NCBI GenBank assembly: GCA_947476525.1
Contig: CANJQY010000007.1
Location: forward strand, 1-39,066
Origin: Oligoflexales bacterium
Lineage (GTDB): Bacteria > Bdellovibrionota_B > Oligoflexia > Oligoflexales > RGVZ01
DNA: 39,066 bases
Reading direction: 5' to 3'
Position 1 is the stretch's first letter. Every line of letters begins with the position of its first letter. Positions 15,722 to 25,310 of this stretch are shown here, piece after piece. The notes below the pieces were generated by a model that worked only from the letters and a program-made list of their open reading frames with translations, had not been told where the DNA came from and did no database searches. Made by a program: the position numbers and the translations under genes.

Positions 15722-18307
15722 TTAATTTTCGCTCAACAACTGGCTCACACTCTCACGCAACGCGCCACGCGTCGCGAGCCATGAGACAAAAAGAGATAGA
15801 GGCACAATTAGAAAAGTCCAACTTGAAATCATAGTGTCAGTGACGTTCCACGGCGCATCAAATACAAATCGAGCGACCGCTATGCTTTCGAGAATCCCAA
15901 GAAACACGCCAAAAATGACTGCTGCGCTGGAAATCATCAGGTACTCAACTAAGACGCTAAGGGCCGCGTCGGTCACTGAACCACCTAGGGCCATCACCAG
16001 CGCCATATCCCAACGTCGTTGCGTCGATCTTGCATAGGCAATTGCATAAAGCACACCGGCGCCACCCATTAACGCTAACCATGCCACAACACTGATGGCA
16101 ACTCCTACTTTATCGATAAACAAGAGCAGTCGCGACACGGCCGCTTTGATATCGATCACACTGACATTGGAAAACTGGCGGACCAACTCCATTTGAATCT
16201 GGTCCACTTTATCAGAGCCAACACCGCCTGCGCTTGCAACCCAAATTTTCGGTGCATCATTTAATGCACCTGGCTGCACAAGGATCATGAAATTCGGGGC
16301 AAACGACGTCCATCTCACTTTACGGATACTGGTAACGTTTCCCTCAAACTCAACCCCACTGATATCAAAACGCATCTGGTCGCCAATTTTCAAATTCAGT
16401 CTTTTAGCAAAGCCCTCCTCGATCGATAGCCCTGGTACTCCCTGTCCAGAAAATTCCTTACTAAAAAATGCGCCATCAATGATGCTTTCAGCACTACTAA
16501 GTTCACGGCGGTAAGAAAGATTTTGCGTGCGCGCCTGCAAAGCCTCTCGTTGTTTCTGCTCCCGCTCACCCTCAAAATCAACATCTCGCTGATCGATCGG
16601 CAGTCCATTGACGCGCTCCAGCCTAGCCCGCACCATTGGGGCTAAACCGCTCAGGTTTGCGCCAATGGATTGCATATAGGTCTTGAGCGGCACAACCTGT
16701 TCATCTTGGATATCGAACATGAATAATTGCGGAATGATACTTTCTGGTCGTGCCACTTCCTGGGAGACGACTCTTTGCAGCTGCGGAATCAGGCTGATCA
16801 AGGACGCACCAATCGCCAATGCGAGAAAAGTACTAACCGTCGGTACTGGATTGCGACTTAACTGACGGACCGCTAGCCTTCTTGTCCAATGCATCGGTAA
16901 CCAAACCGCAGACCATCTTGCGGCACGCAAAAGCGGCAAGGTCAGAGCCGTGAGTGCAAGCGCTATCACCAAAAAAACCAAAGCAAATGCCGTGCCAGTC
17001 GTCCACGACTTAGACTCGTGCACAGAAGTCAACCACCACAAAAGTAATGCTGGCAAATAATACACCATACCGCGCCACGAGACCCATGACGAAACATCCG
17101 GACCTCCGCGCAGAAGGATTACAGGCTTCACCAGCATCAATTGTCGCAATCTTGGTAGCGACAAGGCCAGCCCACTTAAAACGGCGACTAGTGATGCCCG
17201 CCCAATGGTTTGCCATGGAATCCAAAGTGCTTTAACTGCGCCGGCTACGGGAATCATTGCACGGGCGAGAAATGGCATTCCAAGGTTTCCAAGCATCGCT
17301 GCGATCAAACTCGCACCAAACCCCAAGATCATACATTGCAACACAAACACAAGCGGCCCAATCCAAGGCGGAGCACCGAGTGAGGACAAAATAGCAAATT
17401 CTTTTGTTGTGCGTGAAAGCTGACCATCCATGAGGTAACTTGTACCAACAGCCGCGAGAAATAGTGCGACCAACGCGATCAAAGAAAGGTAATCATTTAG
17501 GTATCCCTGGATTCTCGAAAGATCCTCAGAAACTTCTTTGTGAGAGCGCACGCGAATATCAGCGGACTGATCGCCTGCAGTCAAAGAGCGCCTCAGCACC
17601 TTCAACTCATCGGAGGCAATCTCCGAAGGGTTACTCGAACGAAATCGCTCGATATATAAAACACGGCTACCTAATCCGATTAGATTTGTTCTCTGCAAGT
17701 TGTCCAGCCGCGCGAATATACGCGGCGCAAATGAAAAACCACCGACTCCCGTCGTGGGGTCATCGATCACGACATCTGCAACCGTGAACACGCTATCGCC
17801 AATTTTCAAACGAGATCCAATTTCGATCCCCAGCTGTAGGCGCAGCTCACGAAAAATCCAGACGTCACCGCTCTTAAGCTTGGCCGCATAACCGGTGGCT
17901 ATCGGCCCACCATTTCCGAGAGTGATACCGGGATACAACGGAAACAAATCGTCAATAAACCTAGCTTCTACAAGTCTGGTACCCGAATCGCTAGAGGCCA
18001 TCGTGACAACACTGACCTCAGATGATCTTGAAGATATCTGCAAGCGATCGGATGCGAATTGACTCACGATTTTTTTTTGAGCTTCTGACCAGGCCTGCCT
18101 AGAACTTACGATCATGTCGGCAGAGGCAATTTGCTTGGTCTTAGCTGCTATCTCACGTAAAAAAACACCATTAAATCCATCGACCACCATATAGCCAATG
18201 AGTCCCAGAGCCATATTCACCATCATCGCGACGGTAAATACTCGGTTGAGCCAAAGTTGACGCCATGAGAGTCGAAAGGAAAGTCTTAAATAGTCTGTAT
18301 TGTTCAT
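15722..18307 (-). CDS. FtsX/MacB-like ABC transporter permease (YbbP-like)
   Basis: Duplicated permease architecture with TM clusters; ATG at 18307 overlaps the upstream ATPase stop (ATGA). Confidence 0.85.
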   Translation of the reverse strand: MNNTDYLRLSFRLSWRQLWLNRVFTVAMMVNMALGLIGYMVVDGFNGVFLREIAAKTKQIASADMIVSSRQAWSEAQKKIVSQFASDRLQISSRSSEVSVVTMASSDSGTRLVEARFIDDLFPLYPGITLGNGGPIATGYAAKLKSGDVWIFRELRLQLGIEIGSRLKIGDSVFTVADVVIDDPTTGVGGFSFAPRIFARLDNLQRTNLIGLGSRVLYIERFRSSNPSEIASDELKVLRRSLTAGDQSADIRVRSHKEVSEDLSRIQGYLNDYLSLIALVALFLAAVGTSYLMDGQLSRTTKEFAILSSLGAPPWIGPLVFVLQCMILGFGASLIAAMLGNLGMPFLARAMIPVAGAVKALWIPWQTIGRASLVAVLSGLALSLPRLRQLMLVKPVILLRGGPDVSSWVSWRGMVYYLPALLLWWLTSVHESKSWTTGTAFALVFLVIALALTALTLPLLRAARWSAVWLPMHWTRRLAVRQLSRNPVPTVSTFLALAIGASLISLIPQLQRVVSQEVARPESIIPQLFMFDIQDEQVVPLKTYMQSIGANLSGLAPMVRARLERVNGLPIDQRDVDFEGEREQKQREALQARTQNLSYRRELSSAESIIDGAFFSKEFSGQGVPGLSIEEGFAKRLNLKIGDQMRFDISGVEFEGNVTSIRKVRWTSFAPNFMILVQPGALNDAPKIWVASAGGVGSDKVDQIQMELVRQFSNVSVIDIKAAVSRLLLFIDKVGVAISVVAWLALMGGAGVLYAIAYARSTQRRWDMALVMALGGSVTDAALSVLVEYLMISSAAVIFGVFLGILESIAVARFVFDAPWNVTDTMISSWTFLIVPLSLFVSWLATRGALRESVSQLLSEN
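16981..16998 (-). promoter_or_regulatory. intragenic sigma-54-like site
   Basis: Minus strand CTGGCACGGCATTTGCTT, perfect TGGCACG-N4-TTGCTT inside the permease CDS, same orientation as the gene. Confidence 0.35.
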
Positions 18308-18996
18308 GAAATCGTCTCTAAAAGTCCATGATTCATTCGCAGAATGCGCTGGCAACGACGCGCAATCTCGGGATTATGTGTGACTAGAATCATGGACATT
18401 TTCAATGTTTGCACCATCTCAAAAAGCAAATTTGTGACCTGGTCGCCAGTCTGGGGATCAAGACTTCCACTCGGCTCATCCGCCAGAAGGAGCGAAGGCT
18501 TTGTCACGAGAGCGCGGGCAATGGCAACCCTCTGACACTCCCCACCACTCAGCGCACCAGGGAGATGATTCAATCGGTGATCCATTCCAACGTCACAAAG
18601 GGCCTTTTTCGCCAATGAACTTGCATCGCTTGTGCCGGCAATTTCCAGTGGTAAACTCACATTCTCCAACGCTGTCAATGACGGCATCAAATGAAACTGC
18701 TGAAAAATAATTCCAAGTGACTTACCACGCCACCGAGCCAATTCTTTGTCCGTGAGACTGGTTGTTTGCATTCCATCAATAACTAACGAGCCTGATGTAG
18801 GACGATCCAAAGTTGCAAGCAACGTCAGCAACGTGGATTTTCCAGAACCACTAGGGCCAACAATCGCAACACTTTCTCCAAGCTTTAGGTCAATGTCCAC
18901 ACCGCGTAGCACTTCGATGTCGCCGCTTGGCACCGGCCATAATTTTCGAAGACCTCGGGCGCTTAATATTAATGATGTCGACTGGGAATTTGTCAT
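18304..18996 (-). CDS. ABC transporter ATP-binding protein (YbbA/LolD-like)
   Basis: Walker A GPSGSGKSTLL, signature LSGGECQRVAIARAL, Walker B LLLADEPSGSLD. Confidence 0.93.
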   Translation of the reverse strand: MTNSQSTSLILSARGLRKLWPVPSGDIEVLRGVDIDLKLGESVAIVGPSGSGKSTLLTLLATLDRPTSGSLVIDGMQTTSLTDKELARWRGKSLGIIFQQFHLMPSLTALENVSLPLEIAGTSDASSLAKKALCDVGMDHRLNHLPGALSGGECQRVAIARALVTKPSLLLADEPSGSLDPQTGDQVTNLLFEMVQTLKMSMILVTHNPEIARRCQRILRMNHGLLETIS

Positions 18997-19604
18997 AACT
19001 GAGCCTCGATGAATTGAGCAATTTTTTCGGCCATGATTTTGTGGCCCTCAACATTCGGATGAACCGCATCAGGCAGATTATATTTAGGGTCGGCCGCCAC
19101 GCCATCCAACAAAAATGGATAAAAAATCAGGTGCATTTTTTTTGCAAGGCGGGGAAACATTGAATCAAAATCGGCTGTGTATGCTTTTCCAAGACTCGGC
19201 GGAGCCTTAATTCCAGCTAAAATAATTTTTTTGATTCCTCCGGATTTAGCCATTTCAATCGTCCTCTCAAGGCTTTTTTGTGCCGCTTTGACATCTTGAC
19301 CGCGCAGTCCATCGTTTGCTCCGAGCGCAAGGAATAACAAGTCAATCCTGGTGCTTGACTTTAAATGCCATGCCATACGCGAAGGTGCACTGGCTGTCGT
19401 TGATCCGCTAATACCTGCATTGATAAACGTAACATCATGCTTTTTACCCCGCAGGATTTTTTCAGCAACGGTCGGCCATGCTGCTTCTTTGGAAACGCCA
19501 AACCCTTCCGTCAGTGAATCACCTAAGCACAAGATCGTGATTGCATGAGCCTGGCTGGCTAGGGCCAGCGAGAGGGCCATGATTAAATTCTTCGACATAG
19601 GCAC
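18993..19604 (-). CDS. SGNH/GDSL esterase, TesA-like arylesterase
   Basis: ILCLGDSLTEGFG block I, GANDGLRG block III, DAVHPNVEGH block V. Confidence 0.9.
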   Translation of the reverse strand: MPMSKNLIMALSLALASQAHAITILCLGDSLTEGFGVSKEAAWPTVAEKILRGKKHDVTFINAGISGSTTASAPSRMAWHLKSSTRIDLLFLALGANDGLRGQDVKAAQKSLERTIEMAKSGGIKKIILAGIKAPPSLGKAYTADFDSMFPRLAKKMHLIFYPFLLDGVAADPKYNLPDAVHPNVEGHKIMAEKIAQFIEAQL

Positions 19605-19631
19605 CCTTCAGAATAGTTTTAAGCATTTATA

Positions 19632-19653
19632 AACATTGATTATTGCGGCAATA
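19632..19653. repeat. copy of the 21-nt element shared with the 15664-15715 hairpin arm, with central palindrome
   Basis: Reverse complement GTATTGCCGCAATAATCAATG matches GTAGTGCCGCAATAATCAATG at 20/21; contains palindrome TATTGC-G-GCAATA. Confidence 0.7.
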
Positions 19654-19671
19654 CAGTTATTTCTACTACAC

Positions 19672-20475
19672 CTAGACAGCCCCAAAGAGCCGAGTGTAAT
19701 TATCGTAGACTCGTTTTTTAGTGTCCTCATCCGCCCATCCGCGAATCTTGGCCAGTCGCTGGACCGTACCCACAACATTTGCCGGTTCATTGCGTTGCCC
19801 CTTTACGGGCGGCAAATAGGGGGCGTCGGTCTCGGTGAGAATCTGATCGGGCGGAAGCACACTCAACATCTTCTGAAAGGCTTCATTGACGGAGCAATTA
19901 GCGGGAATCGAAAACCACCATCCATACTTTTCGGCCAATTCTTTGGCAAGACTAACACGGCCGCCAAAACAGTGAAAATTCACTTTTTTGATGCCGTGCG
20001 CCGCAAGTATTTCGCCAGCTCGCCGCTCACATTTTCTGGTGTGAATAATAATAGGTAGATTACATTCAATGGCAACGCCAATAAGCGCCTCGAACACCTT
20101 CTCTTGCCCTGGAAGGTACTCCGGCCCGAGATAGTGGCCGTCCAGTCCGCACTCCCCAATGGCCGCCAATCGCCCTGCTAGAGCCTCGCTGCGAATAAAA
20201 GCAATCTCTTCGAAAACGTCAAATTTGTGCACCTCAAAAGGAAAATCCTTAGGAATGCTTTGACACACAGCGTCGAGAGGATAAATGCCTAGGGCCGGCT
20301 TTATGAGTGTATCTGCCTTGGCCATTTCCAAAATCATTCGGTTACTTTTAGGCTCAAGACCGTTGACCACAATGGCTCCGAGTCCAGCGGCTCTAGCCCG
20401 GCTAATGACCTGGTTGCGATCGACGGCAAAATCGTCGTGGGTTAAGTGAGTGTGAACATCAACAAAAAAAGTCAT
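19672..20475 (-). CDS. TatD family hydrolase
   Basis: VDVHTHLTHDDF, AIGECGLDGHY, PIIIHTRKCE, NFHCFGG, LTETDAPYLPP. Confidence 0.93.
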   Translation of the reverse strand: MTFFVDVHTHLTHDDFAVDRNQVISRARAAGLGAIVVNGLEPKSNRMILEMAKADTLIKPALGIYPLDAVCQSIPKDFPFEVHKFDVFEEIAFIRSEALAGRLAAIGECGLDGHYLGPEYLPGQEKVFEALIGVAIECNLPIIIHTRKCERRAGEILAAHGIKKVNFHCFGGRVSLAKELAEKYGWWFSIPANCSVNEAFQKMLSVLPPDQILTETDAPYLPPVKGQRNEPANVVGTVQRLAKIRGWADEDTKKRVYDNYTRLFGAV

Positions 20476-20523
20476 GGAGGATACCCGTCTTTAACATTAA
20501 GAGGATTGACCGGTTAGACCGCA

Positions 20524-21771
20524 TTAATGCGATTCAATGCCCAATTCTTGTTGTTCGTTTGCGGGAACGAACTCAGCCTCGTCCAAGTTCGGAGATGAGG
20601 AGGACTGATTAACAAGTGATTTTATGGCCACGAATGAACCTATTTTTTTTATGTCCCACGACGAATTGAGAACCCGCCATTCTACCACGGAAATGCCAGC
20701 TTGCGCAGCCATTTTATTCGTCATGGTCAGGGCCTCTTTCACAAAATTTTTGGTGTGAAGCAAATCTTCGACGTTAAAAATAATTGGGATTCTAACCACG
20801 CGAGCTTGGTTTTTTGCGGTTTCTAGGGCCTTTTTTATCAGTGATAGTGCTCCGTCCATGTCGCCAATTTCCGCTTGGATTCCATACCGTACGCCGTCAA
20901 GAACGAGCCCCTGGCTTGCGACCTCTTGGAGATTCTGCCATGGATGCTCGAGCAAATTATGCTCATTTTCTATAAACAAGGGAAGCTTCCCCATCATGTC
21001 CTTAAACTGTGTAAGCTCTGCCCCAGACCAATCTTGAGTCAACCCGACCTCTACAGCGGACGCACGAATTTTGCTGTCGACGATACCCTCATCAAAATAG
21101 GCCGCTTTGGGGTCGCCAAAACCAGAATCGAATAAAGCCTTTTTCGCACTAGTGATAACGGCCTTGGTCTCAACGGGCGTAAACGCTCTAAAACTCAAAT
21201 CAAGGCCACAGTCAATGGCACACTCCAGATCCGAGAGCGGGGAACCTAGGGCGGTTGGCTCAAACTTAAAGGGCACTCCAGCCACTCCTGTGAGGCTTTT
21301 CCACGGGGCCAAGTGCATGAGAATGTCGTCGGCCGGGTCTGCACCTTGAGAAAACTCCGTTTGAAATTTTTGGCGCGACTCTTCACCTCGAACGATGAGC
21401 GCTGCGTCAACGGCATGAGCCATGCGGATGCCCGGAAATAACGAACGGATTTCGTGAAGGCTCTCAACCTCATTGGCACGTTCAAATTGACCGAGCCACA
21501 CAGCGATCGGGACTATTTCAATCCCTGCATTTGCAAATAAAGGCGCCGTTGCAAAACAAAAAGAGAGTAATGCCCACGAGACAACGACCCACTGACGGGA
21601 CGTGACTGCTTTCAAAGTATTATATAGCTTCGCGCACACGAATCGTATTCCTTTCTGGAGTCTGCACACACCCGGTGTTTCGGAAGACTTTTCGGATTTA
21701 TAGATAGAAACTAAAGCATCCCCACCTGAATGAGGGCTAACAGGGTCACCAAACCGACTGCAACCTGTCAA
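20524..21771 (-). CDS. hypothetical protein (possibly secreted; start uncertain)
   Basis: 415 aa ORF; internal signal-like segment WALLSFCFATAPLFANA suggests a downstream start. Confidence 0.6.
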   Translation of the reverse strand: MTGCSRFGDPVSPHSGGDALVSIYKSEKSSETPGVCRLQKGIRFVCAKLYNTLKAVTSRQWVVVSWALLSFCFATAPLFANAGIEIVPIAVWLGQFERANEVESLHEIRSLFPGIRMAHAVDAALIVRGEESRQKFQTEFSQGADPADDILMHLAPWKSLTGVAGVPFKFEPTALGSPLSDLECAIDCGLDLSFRAFTPVETKAVITSAKKALFDSGFGDPKAAYFDEGIVDSKIRASAVEVGLTQDWSGAELTQFKDMMGKLPLFIENEHNLLEHPWQNLQEVASQGLVLDGVRYGIQAEIGDMDGALSLIKKALETAKNQARVVRIPIIFNVEDLLHTKNFVKEALTMTNKMAAQAGISVVEWRVLNSSWDIKKIGSFVAIKSLVNQSSSSPNLDEAEFVPANEQQELGIESH

Positions 21772-21795
21772 TTGGGCTTAGCTTTATCGAGATTT

Positions 21796-23784
21796 TTATT
21801 TTTTTGGAACCTTTACCACTACTAGGCGCCGGCTCCGAAGAATCTGGACTGCCACCGGCAGCAGCAACGCAATTACAATCCAAACTGACGACGCTATCGA
21901 GCTCGATTGGGAACCGATGGAACACATCCCAAGAAAAGACTTCTTTTTAGTCGACGATGTGACTGGCGCAGAAGGCGCGCTGGTCTCCGTTGATTTTATT
22001 CCATTAATAGAGGCAACGTCAATCCCAAGAGTGGTCACGCTCATACCTCGTACGTCTGCGGCAGCAAGAATCACAGGCTGATAGGCTTTCGCATAGAGTG
22101 CGAAATCGGCATCCAAAACTCCCACAATCAAATCCTTTATACCCGCGGTAGATGGTAAAAAAGTAATCGCACTGATTAGCAATTTATTTAATTCGGCATC
22201 AGGAATTTTTCCACCTTTGTGGAGGTCCCAAAAAAATCCAGATACGACCTGACCCTGCAAATGGGGAGAAGACTTAAGATCGCTAAAACTCTTTTCACCA
22301 TATTTTATTGTGTTTTCGGCGGTGCGTAAACATTTACCGCTGACCTGGCACAAACCACTCGCCGCAGGGCAAATAGATTCGCCGAGGCACGCATCATTTG
22401 TCCTCAAAAAAGTGAGCGTGTCGGCTAATCCTTCGTGCAAAACGAGGGACTCACCCGCCGTGGTTGTGATGGAGCCAAACACCACGTGATGACCGAATTC
22501 ATGGCTAACAACATCGCTATCTACGGGCAAATTTTTAAGGGTAACGCCATCACCATCCCCAATTTGAATGAACGGGCCTGACGTTCCGTCAAACGGCGTA
22601 TACTGTGCATTATTGACTTTCCCGCCGCTGAAAACCACGTGAGTCTTAACGGTCAATGGCTTTGGCCAGTCTGCTGTAGATGGCCAAACGTAGCCATAGG
22701 TCTCAACAAAGTCTCGCTGCTGGTTCACGTGAGTGAAGGAAGATTGTTCCGGAAAGAATGTAGTTCCTGGCGCACCGGTAAAGGTGTTTGTCGCCGAGTT
22801 GGAGCGACCGATAGGTGTGGCGCTCATGTCGGCTGTTGTAAAATAGGAATTTGTTAAATAGCCATCACCGTTTAACTTAATCGTATAATCTTTGAGAGTC
22901 CCAGAGGTAGGATTTGAGTCATAAGCACGAATTGTGCCGTCAACCGAATCAAAGGACATAATATCTCCCTCGATAACGCCGGTTGGACCAACGTAAAGCA
23001 CATAGGGCGATGTTCCGGCCCGAAGTACAATTTTCCATGTGGGCTGCAGTTCGCCTTGAACAGGAAAAATGCATTTCATTAGTTTCGTTGCGACAATTCC
23101 CTGCACATTCACGCCAGCTTGTAGCATTGACTCCGTGGCCAAATCAATCGCCGAAATTGGCGACGACCATGCGTCATCAGTCATCGCAAAAACGTCGTCT
23201 ACGTTTGGAGCCACTCCCAAAACAAAGGCGTCACCTGCCGGAGTTTCGACCAGTCTAATAGACGATTTACAAACCTCATATTTGCCGGCACGGAGGGTAT
23301 AATTCGTCACTTTTAAAATAGAGTTATTGACTAGACCTACCCCAGTTGGGGACGATTGTCCCACAAGGGAAATTAATGGATGTAGGCCTTGGCTGCGGAG
23401 GTAACCGCGCAGGGCATCGGCAGGAGAATTTTGCCCCAATTGAAAAGGCGCACCGCTACGAATGGATTCCATCATTAGACGAGTGGACCTCAAAACTGAG
23501 TGGGATTCCCACTCTTGTTCAATATATTCTGGTAAACTAGAAAACATGGGACCGGCTAAAACTCGTTGGGCCGGCATTATTGAAGCAAAAATTGAAGCAA
23601 AAACCGAAACAAGAATTGAAATAGGAATGGACGTAAGAGCCGAGGAATGAATTGCCGCAAGAACTCTACTATGACTGCTCGCCACGATCGTGGATGAACT
23701 AGTTACATTCTTTAAAAGAACCATGGGCATAGAAAAATTGCTCCGCGGCCCATTCAACTTTTTTTGCAGACGCCTAAACGCCAT
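21796..23784 (-). CDS. M4/M36-like zinc metalloprotease with C-terminal Cys-TM-Arg sorting-like tail
   Basis: DSDVVSHEFGHHVVFGSITT...ESLVLHEGLADTL (HExxH + downstream Glu); C-term CSIGSQSSSIASSVWIVIALLLPVAVQILRSRR. Confidence 0.75.
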   Translation of the reverse strand: MAFRRLQKKLNGPRSNFSMPMVLLKNVTSSSTIVASSHSRVLAAIHSSALTSIPISILVSVFASIFASIMPAQRVLAGPMFSSLPEYIEQEWESHSVLRSTRLMMESIRSGAPFQLGQNSPADALRGYLRSQGLHPLISLVGQSSPTGVGLVNNSILKVTNYTLRAGKYEVCKSSIRLVETPAGDAFVLGVAPNVDDVFAMTDDAWSSPISAIDLATESMLQAGVNVQGIVATKLMKCIFPVQGELQPTWKIVLRAGTSPYVLYVGPTGVIEGDIMSFDSVDGTIRAYDSNPTSGTLKDYTIKLNGDGYLTNSYFTTADMSATPIGRSNSATNTFTGAPGTTFFPEQSSFTHVNQQRDFVETYGYVWPSTADWPKPLTVKTHVVFSGGKVNNAQYTPFDGTSGPFIQIGDGDGVTLKNLPVDSDVVSHEFGHHVVFGSITTTAGESLVLHEGLADTLTFLRTNDACLGESICPAASGLCQVSGKCLRTAENTIKYGEKSFSDLKSSPHLQGQVVSGFFWDLHKGGKIPDAELNKLLISAITFLPSTAGIKDLIVGVLDADFALYAKAYQPVILAAADVRGMSVTTLGIDVASINGIKSTETSAPSAPVTSSTKKKSFLGMCSIGSQSSSIASSVWIVIALLLPVAVQILRSRRLVVVKVPKK

Positions 23785-24374
23785 AACTTTGACCTCTTAA
23801 CCCAAGGGCTTTCAAGGCCATCCTTGACCCCCCTGCGCCTATAAGGTACATCGGCAAAATGTGCCTAATACTTGAGATAAAATTTCAAAGTAACAACACA
23901 ACGTGCTGTTTAAATAGACATATTATATTTTCAAGGGCTCCCCCATAGGGGGGGACATCAAAGACCTTAGTTGATTTAACTGCCTCCACCCTAAAAAAAT
24001 CTACGGGCCGAGGCGCACAGAATGAACATCGAGAAAATTTCATCCACAGAGTTTGTGAACAATGTGGGTCGTGATCTGATTCAATGCCGCGACTAGCAAG
24101 CTTTTCACCGATATGCATAGTCATTAGACAACTATCAAACAATGAGCACTGATTGCGATCGTTGCGAATTCGAAGTGACTGACTTTTTACCAGTAATCTT
24201 TCTTTTTTTTTTTGAACAAAAAAAAATATATTTTGTTGAACAAATAATAATTTTTTGCCAATATCTCGTGTTTTGTTGTTAGTTTCCCATGACAATTTGT
24301 TTTAAATTTACTTTTACAGCTTTGTTAAATATTCGAAACTTTCCGGCATCGGCCAAAGAATGGAACGAACTTGA

Positions 24375-25292
24375 ATGTCTGAAGTCACCGTGACAGCTAT
24401 CGAAGGCAATCGTCAAAAACTTGACGGCGGTGCGATGTTTGGCAACGCGCCTCGCTCCGTTTGGAGCCAATGGATCCAACCAGACGAAAAAAATAGAATT
24501 CCTCTTCACTGCCGAACCATGCTGTTAGAAATTGATGGCAAGAAAATCTTGTGTGAAACCGGTATCGGAGCATTTTTTGAACCAAAACTTGCAGATCGGT
24601 ACGGGGTTTTCGAGACAACTCATAAATTGCTCGAAAACCTGGCAGCAATCCACCTATCAGATTCCGATATCGACTACGTCATTTTGTCACATTTACATTT
24701 TGACCATGCTGGAGGACTGCTCGCCGCTTGGACTGGTCAGCCTGAGCAAAGTCTAAGCCTGTTGTTCCCCAAGGCGAAATATGTTGTTGGCCGTGTCGCT
24801 TTTGAACGCGCAAAAAAACCACATCCACGTGATCGAGCGTCGTTTATTTCCGGCATGCCTGAACTACTTGAGTCCAGCGGCCGCTTGATTCTCGTGGACA
24901 AAGAGCGCCACAAGGACGTCCTCCCCCACGCACTATCTTTTGTCTACACCGACGGTCACACGCCAGGTCAGATGCACACCGTCGCCACCAGCATCCCCGC
25001 AGGTGGCGAGTCTAACGTGACTCCGCACTCTAAAATAGTGTTCGCTGGCGACTTGGTTCCAGGACGGCACTGGGTGCACCTCCCGATCACGATGGGCTAC
25101 GACCGTTTTCCGGAATGTGTGATTGATGAAAAAAAGTCTTTTTACGATCAATTTGCGAACAAACACTCTTGGGTTTTCTATACCCACGACCACGAAGTGG
25201 CTATGAGCCGCATTACATGCGATGACAAGGGCCGGTATCAAATTTACGATGCGGTCCCGACGCCTTCCGCCTTTCAATTAAGCTCAAACTAG
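24375..25292 (+). CDS. MBL-fold metallo-hydrolase
   Basis: ILSHLHFDHAGGL metal motif, YTDGHTPGQMHT, VFAGDLVPG. Confidence 0.9.
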   Translation: MSEVTVTAIEGNRQKLDGGAMFGNAPRSVWSQWIQPDEKNRIPLHCRTMLLEIDGKKILCETGIGAFFEPKLADRYGVFETTHKLLENLAAIHLSDSDIDYVILSHLHFDHAGGLLAAWTGQPEQSLSLLFPKAKYVVGRVAFERAKKPHPRDRASFISGMPELLESSGRLILVDKERHKDVLPHALSFVYTDGHTPGQMHTVATSIPAGGESNVTPHSKIVFAGDLVPGRHWVHLPITMGYDRFPECVIDEKKSFYDQFANKHSWVFYTHDHEVAMSRITCDDKGRYQIYDAVPTPSAFQLSSN

Positions 25293-25310
25293 GATTCGCG
25301 TCACCACGGA

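Noticed and set aside
23850-23870. GGCAAAATGTGCCTA and the similar AGGCAAAGTCTGCCTA near 27594 as minus-strand sigma-54 or FliA promoters
   Set aside because: GG-to-GC spacing is 8 rather than 10 and FliA spacing is off by one; only a weak similarity
23885-24295. 136-aa minus-strand ORF in the protease/MBL intergenic region
   Set aside because: Covers homopolymers and palindromes, composition not protein-like, no RBS or motifs; likely spurious
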